Source: Mycoplasmatota bacterium (GTDB lineage: Bacteria > Bacillota_I > Bacilli_A > RF39 > UBA660). Taken from it: a DNA stretch of 9,377 nt. Within the stretch, counting starts at the first letter, position 1; each line of letters begins with the position of its first letter. This document shows positions 6,923 through 9,377 of this stretch, piece by piece. Below the pieces are notes generated by a model. The model was not told where the DNA came from and did no database searches. It saw nothing but the letters and a program-made list of their open reading frames with translations. The stretch covers positions 1 through 9,377 of the forward strand of contig JAAZDL010000060.1 in assembly GCA_012512795.1 (NCBI GenBank), given 5' to 3'. The translations under genes and the position numbers were made by a program.

Positions 6923-7739
6923 AGTAGTTGAAAGAAGTATAGTCAAAACTTATAAAAAAGAGATTTATGGTAGATTTATAAAAGCTATTAAGGATTTTAA
7001 ACTTATTAATGATGGTGATAAAATAGCTGTTTGTATATCTGGTGGTAAAGATTCTTTTCTTTTAGCTAAATGTATGCAGTTGTTTCAAAAGTACGGAAAT
7101 ACAAAATTTGAAATGATATTTATATGTATGAACCCAGGATATAATGCTCTTAATTTAAAACTAATAAAAGAAAATTCTAAAAAACTTGAAATTGATTTGC
7201 ATATTTTTGAAACTGATATATTTAATATAGTTGATAAACAAAAAACTTCTCCTTGCTATTTATGTGCAAGAATGAGAAGAGGTTATTTATACAATGAAGC
7301 TTTAAAAAAAGGATGTAATAAAATAGCACTAGGACATCATTTTAATGATGTTGTAGAAACTATTGTATTGAATCTGTTCTATGCATCTGAGTATAAAACA
7401 ATGATGCCAAAACTTCATAGCAATAATTTTGAAGGTCTTGAATTGATAAGGCCATTGTATTATGTACGTGAAGAAGATGTAAATAGGTTTGTAAAATCAA
7501 ACAATTTGACTTTTCTTAATTGTGCATGTAATTATGTTAATAGTAGCGAATATAAAAATAATTCTAAAAGAAATGAAATTAAAGAGTTAATTAATGAGTT
7601 AAAAAAGAAAAACAAAGCAATTGATTATAATATATTTAAATCAACTTTCAATGTTAATTTAAAAACATTAATTGGATATTATAATGAAGATGAATCTTAT
7701 ATATTTTTAGATAATTATAAACAAAATAAAAAACCTTAA
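6915..7739 (+). CDS. TtcA-like PP-loop tRNA thiolation enzyme
   Basis: This is an ATP-dependent PP-loop enzyme of the TtcA/TtuA type. Characterised members adenylate a tRNA base and replace oxygen by sulfur (2-thiocytidine in E. coli TtcA) using a [4Fe-4S] cluster. Landmarks in 274 residues are the PP-loop SGGKDS (42-47), CYLC (Cys114, Cys117) followed by ARMRRGYLY, LGHHFNDVVETIVLNLFY (139-156) and IRPLYYVREEDV (178-189). A late cysteine pair, CAC (Cys203, Cys205), can supply the third cluster ligand. E. coli TtcA has PCNLC there, so this is a variant. The tail (220-274) is Lys/Asn-rich and not recognisable. The start overlaps folD by 8 nt, with no clear ribosome binding site, suggesting coupling. 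The stop codon lies inside the terminator stem. The base modified in this organism cannot be read from the sequence. Confidence 0.85.
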   Translation: MNEVVERSIVKTYKKEIYGRFIKAIKDFKLINDGDKIAVCISGGKDSFLLAKCMQLFQKYGNTKFEMIFICMNPGYNALNLKLIKENSKKLEIDLHIFETDIFNIVDKQKTSPCYLCARMRRGYLYNEALKKGCNKIALGHHFNDVVETIVLNLFYASEYKTMMPKLHSNNFEGLELIRPLYYVREEDVNRFVKSNNLTFLNCACNYVNSSEYKNNSKRNEIKELINELKKKNKAIDYNIFKSTFNVNLKTLIGYYNEDESYIFLDNYKQNKKP

Positions 7740-7754
7740 ATTAAGGTTTTTTTT
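7728..7754. terminator. Bidirectional terminator between ttcA-like gene and rpsD
   Basis: An 11-bp perfect stem (AAAAAACCTTA at 7728-7738 with TAAGGTTTTTT at 7742-7752) closes a 3-nt loop. It has a T-run of 8 on the plus strand and an A-run of 6 that becomes a T-run on the minus strand, so it can terminate both convergent genes. The plus-strand stop codon is inside it and the rpsD stop begins next to it. Confidence 0.85.
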
Positions 7755-8352
7755 ATCTACTGTAAAATTCAACAATAAATGATTCATTTATTTCAGTATT
7801 AAGTTCTTCACGTTCCGGATATCTAACATAAGTTCCAACTTTTTTAGCTTTATCTACTGTAACGTAAGCTGGTAGCATAATATCCATATTTAAACATTCG
7901 TTAATAACTGGATGATCAAGTGAACTTTCACCAATGCTTATTTCACTTCCAACTTTAACTCTAAATGATGGAATATCAACTTTTTTACCATTTACTAGTA
8001 TATGACCATGATTAACTATTTGTCTAGCAGCTCTTCTTGTTTTAGCAAATCCCATACGGTAAACTAAATTATCTAATCTACTTTCTAAAAGTATAAGTAA
8101 ATTAACACCTTGTATTCCTTGCATTTTACCAGCTGCTTCAAAAGTTTTCTTAAACTGTTTTTCAGATAAACCATATAAGAATCTAACTTTTTGTTTTTCT
8201 TGAAGCTGAACACCATACTCACTAAGTTTTTTTCTACTTGTTCCATGAATACCAGGAGCAGTAGGTTTTTTTCTTAGTTCTTTTCCAGTTTCTAGAATTG
8301 AAAAGTTATATCTTCTAGCTTTTTTATAAACAGGTCCAATATATCTTGACAT
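7753..8352 (-). CDS. rpsD: 30S ribosomal protein S4
   Basis: S4 is a primary 16S rRNA-binding protein that nucleates assembly of the 30S body, helps keep translation accurate, and in many bacteria represses its own synthesis. The 199 residues align end to end with Bacillus S4. The N-terminal domain runs from MSRYIGP through KKLSEYGVQLQEKQKVRFLYG. The S4 RNA-binding domain spans about 91-150 (SRLDNLVYRMGFAKTRRAAR, then NHGHILVNGKKV). The end is INESFIVEFYSR. The N-terminal cysteine cluster of zinc-type S4 proteins is absent. The start codon has AAAGGAGG upstream (8361-8368 on the minus strand) with 8-nt spacing. It is the only minus-strand gene here and stands alone, with its own promoter and a long leader. 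Confidence 0.98.
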   Translation of the reverse strand: MSRYIGPVYKKARRYNFSILETGKELRKKPTAPGIHGTSRKKLSEYGVQLQEKQKVRFLYGLSEKQFKKTFEAAGKMQGIQGVNLLILLESRLDNLVYRMGFAKTRRAARQIVNHGHILVNGKKVDIPSFRVKVGSEISIGESSLDHPVINECLNMDIMLPAYVTVDKAKKVGTYVRYPEREELNTEINESFIVEFYSR

Positions 8353-8502
8353 AGTATTTTCCTCCTTTACATATATTTGTACTAAAGGCCACTACTATAA
8401 TTATAGGGAGTTTCTTGCTTACTTTCACCTTGGCAGAAGTTACTTGCATATATTTCAAAGAAACACATTATAATTATTTTATAGCACTGCCAAATAAATA
8501 CT
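8353..8502 (-). promoter_or_regulatory. rpsD 5' leader, candidate S4 autoregulatory RNA
   Basis: Between the predicted transcription start (about 8502) and the rpsD start codon lies a leader of roughly 150 nt without a convincing open frame. On the minus strand, TTGGCAG (8493-8487) pairs perfectly with CTGCCAA (8436-8430), closing a stem-loop of about 50 nt. Immediately downstream, AAGG (8431-8428) can pair with CCTT (8388-8385) around a segment holding a perfect 12-nt palindrome, CTATAATTATAG (8406-8395). These two closing helices compete for a couple of bases. Firmicutes rpsD is known to be repressed by S4 through such a leader (shown in Bacillus subtilis). Assignment here rests on position and pairing, not on a match to a covariance model. 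Confidence 0.6.
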
Positions 8503-8508
8503 TAGTAA

Positions 8509-8537
8509 ATTATATAATAAAACTAATGAAAAATCAA
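8509..8537 (-). promoter_or_regulatory. rpsD promoter
   Basis: On the minus strand, TTGATT (8537-8532) and a perfect TATAAT (8514-8509) are separated by 17 nt, a near-consensus sigma-A promoter. The start would fall near 8502, about 150 nt before the rpsD start codon. Confidence 0.8.
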
Positions 8538-8544
8538 CAAATAA

Positions 8545-8574
8545 TTGATTGAAGTATTGAAAATATGCTATAAT
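8545..8574 (+). promoter_or_regulatory. Promoter for the membrane protein-murB operon
   Basis: TTGATT (8545-8550), an 18-nt spacer and an extended -10 TGCTATAAT (hexamer 8569-8574) form a strong promoter on the plus strand. Its -35 is only 7 bp from the rpsD -35 on the other strand. Transcription would start near 8581, just before the ribosome binding site, leaving a leader of about 15 nt. Confidence 0.8.
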
Positions 8575-8583
8575 CTGTATGTT

Positions 8584-8588
8584 GGAGG
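8584..8588 (+). promoter_or_regulatory. Ribosome binding site fixing the start at 8596
   Basis: GGAGG lies 7 nt before ATG 8596. A longer in-frame version beginning at TTG 8545 would start inside the -35 box, upstream of the transcription start, so it cannot be translated from this promoter. Confidence 0.85.
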
Positions 8589-8595
8589 AAAAAAA

Positions 8596-9135
8596 ATGGC
8601 AAAAAATAAAATGAAATTAAACTATAAGAGACCAAAAAGAGAAAGAAATAAAAATATTATTGAAATTGATGAAAAGGATGATTTACAAAAGTTTTTTATT
8701 ACATTGGTAATTGTAATAGGTTTTGTAGGAATTATGTATTTAGGTGTTTTAGGATTACAAAAGCTAGGAGTTTTTGAAGAAGGCTATACCAAACCTACTA
8801 GTGATGCTACTACCATTAGTGATGAAGAAATATTAATTGGTAGTGTCTTTAATAGACCAGAGAAAAATTATTATGTTTTATTTGATACTCTTAGTGATAA
8901 TACTAAAAATGTATATGTTGAATATTTAAGTTCAAATGATTTAGATTATAGATTATATAAAGTTGATATGTCTATTTCTCCTAATTCAAAATACGTATCA
9001 GATAAAAGTAATACAAAAGCTAAAACTGTTAATGATTTAAAAATTAATGGTATAACATTAATTGTAATAAATAATGGTAAAATTTCTAAATATATTACAG
9101 GAAGCGATGAAATAGTAGGATATTTAAGTAAATGA
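8596..9135 (+). CDS. Single-pass membrane protein with a cysteine-free thioredoxin-like domain
   Basis: I do not recognise a named family. Starting at the ATG behind GGAGG, the protein is 179 residues. A basic, cytoplasmic-looking N-terminus (1-30, rich in Lys/Arg) precedes one hydrophobic segment (about 33-54, LVIVIGFVGIMYLGVLGL). A linker of about 22 residues leads to an outer domain from about 76 to 179. By the positive-inside rule the domain would face outward. Its pattern resembles a thioredoxin fold: a strand YYVLFDT (92-98), KVDM (122-125), and GITLIVINNGKISKYITGSDEI (152-173), the last matching the thioredoxin end pattern PTLxxFxxGxxxxxxxG. There is no cysteine in the protein, and the cis-Pro position is Ile, so it cannot be an ordinary disulfide oxidoreductase. 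It overlaps murB by 4 nt and shares its promoter, which hints at an envelope role (inference). Confidence 0.75.
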   Translation: MAKNKMKLNYKRPKRERNKNIIEIDEKDDLQKFFITLVIVIGFVGIMYLGVLGLQKLGVFEEGYTKPTSDATTISDEEILIGSVFNRPEKNYYVLFDTLSDNTKNVYVEYLSSNDLDYRLYKVDMSISPNSKYVSDKSNTKAKTVNDLKINGITLIVINNGKISKYITGSDEIVGYLSK

Positions 9136-9377
9136 TTACTGAGTTAAAGAAAATTTGTGAGACTAAAGAAGATGTTGACTTAACAAATTACAATACTTAT
9201 AAACTTTCTTCTGTTTGCTATGCTATTACGTTTCCTAATAATACTGATGAATTAGCAAAAATAATAAAAATTGCAAAAGAATATAAAACAAAGTGGTTTA
9301 TTCTCGGAAATGGATCTAATGTAATATTGCCTGAATATTATGACGGACTTATTATTAAACTTAATAATTTTAATAAA
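9132..9377 (+). CDS. murB: UDP-N-acetylenolpyruvoylglucosamine reductase MurB, N-terminal part (3' end outside window)
   Basis: The frame is open from ATG 9132 to the right edge, giving 82 residues. MurB is the FAD-dependent, NADPH-using enzyme that reduces UDP-GlcNAc-enolpyruvate to UDP-MurNAc in the cytoplasm, the second committed step of peptidoglycan synthesis. The visible N-terminal FAD-binding region has NYNTYKL (19-25), the PNNTDELAKII segment (35-45) and ILGNGSNVILPEYYDG (57-72). These correspond to the family's NTxxxGG, P-x-x-x-x-E-L and LGxGSNxLxxDxxxxG patterns. The usual GG after NTY is replaced by SS here. The start overlaps the upstream stop in an ATGA arrangement with only a weak ribosome binding site, so translation is probably coupled. 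The catalytic residues lie outside the window. Confidence 0.88.
   Translation, partial: MITELKKICETKEDVDLTNYNTYKLSSVCYAITFPNNTDELAKIIKIAKEYKTKWFILGNGSNVILPEYYDGLIIKLNNFNK

Noticed and set aside
8545..8547. TTG as the start of the membrane protein gene
   Set aside because: It is the first codon-sized part of the -35 box, upstream of the likely transcription start. The ATG at 8596 has a good ribosome binding site.
1..9377. Mobile elements, CRISPR arrays, tRNA/rRNA genes or defence systems
   Set aside because: No transposase, terminal repeats, spaced direct repeats, tRNA-like folds or horizontally acquired composition were seen; all genes share the same AT-rich codon use.

Overview
The window is AT-rich, gene-dense chromosomal DNA from a low-GC Gram-positive bacterium. 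Four things point there: the dnaG-rpoD-trmK gene order, strong AGGAGG-type ribosome binding sites, extended -10 promoters (TGnTATAAT), and an S4 protein of the zinc-less Bacillus type. TGA is used as a stop and TGG encodes Trp, so this is not the Mycoplasma code. MurB implies a peptidoglycan wall. The very AT-rich, Lys/Asn/Ile-rich proteins suggest a Bacilli-related gut lineage (Erysipelotrichia or RF39-like), but that placement is inference.

Layout, left to right. (1) Positions 2-1782: the 3' part of a pmbA/tldE-type metalloprotease-family gene, followed two bases later by dnaJ (TTG start, strong ribosome binding site), then a hairpin terminator. (2) 1834-5367: an extended -10 promoter and a tightly overlapping replication/transcription operon: dnaG (primase), rpoD (principal sigma factor) and trmK (tRNA m1A22 methyltransferase family), closed by a terminator that overlaps the end of trmK. 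(3) 5357-7752: a new promoter driving a lipoprotein cyclophilin (peptidyl-prolyl isomerase), folD and a TtcA-like tRNA thiolation enzyme. It ends in a bidirectional terminator shared with the convergent rpsD gene. (4) 7753-8537 on the minus strand: rpsD (ribosomal protein S4) with its own promoter and a leader of about 150 nt that is a good candidate for an S4 autoregulatory RNA. (5) 8545-9377: a divergent promoter whose -35 box lies 7 bp from that of rpsD. It drives a small single-pass membrane protein with a cysteine-free thioredoxin-like outer domain, overlapping by 4 nt the start of murB, which runs off the right edge.

Almost everything is core housekeeping: protein folding, replication priming, transcription initiation, tRNA modification, one-carbon metabolism, the ribosome and the cell wall. 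I see no mobile element, CRISPR array, tRNA, rRNA or defence system, and no clearly new multi-gene system. The parts most worth a second look are the cysteine-free thioredoxin-like membrane protein coupled to murB, the rpsD leader with its back-to-back divergent promoters, the divergent motif I of the TrmK protein, and the placement of dnaJ behind pmbA rather than next to dnaK.
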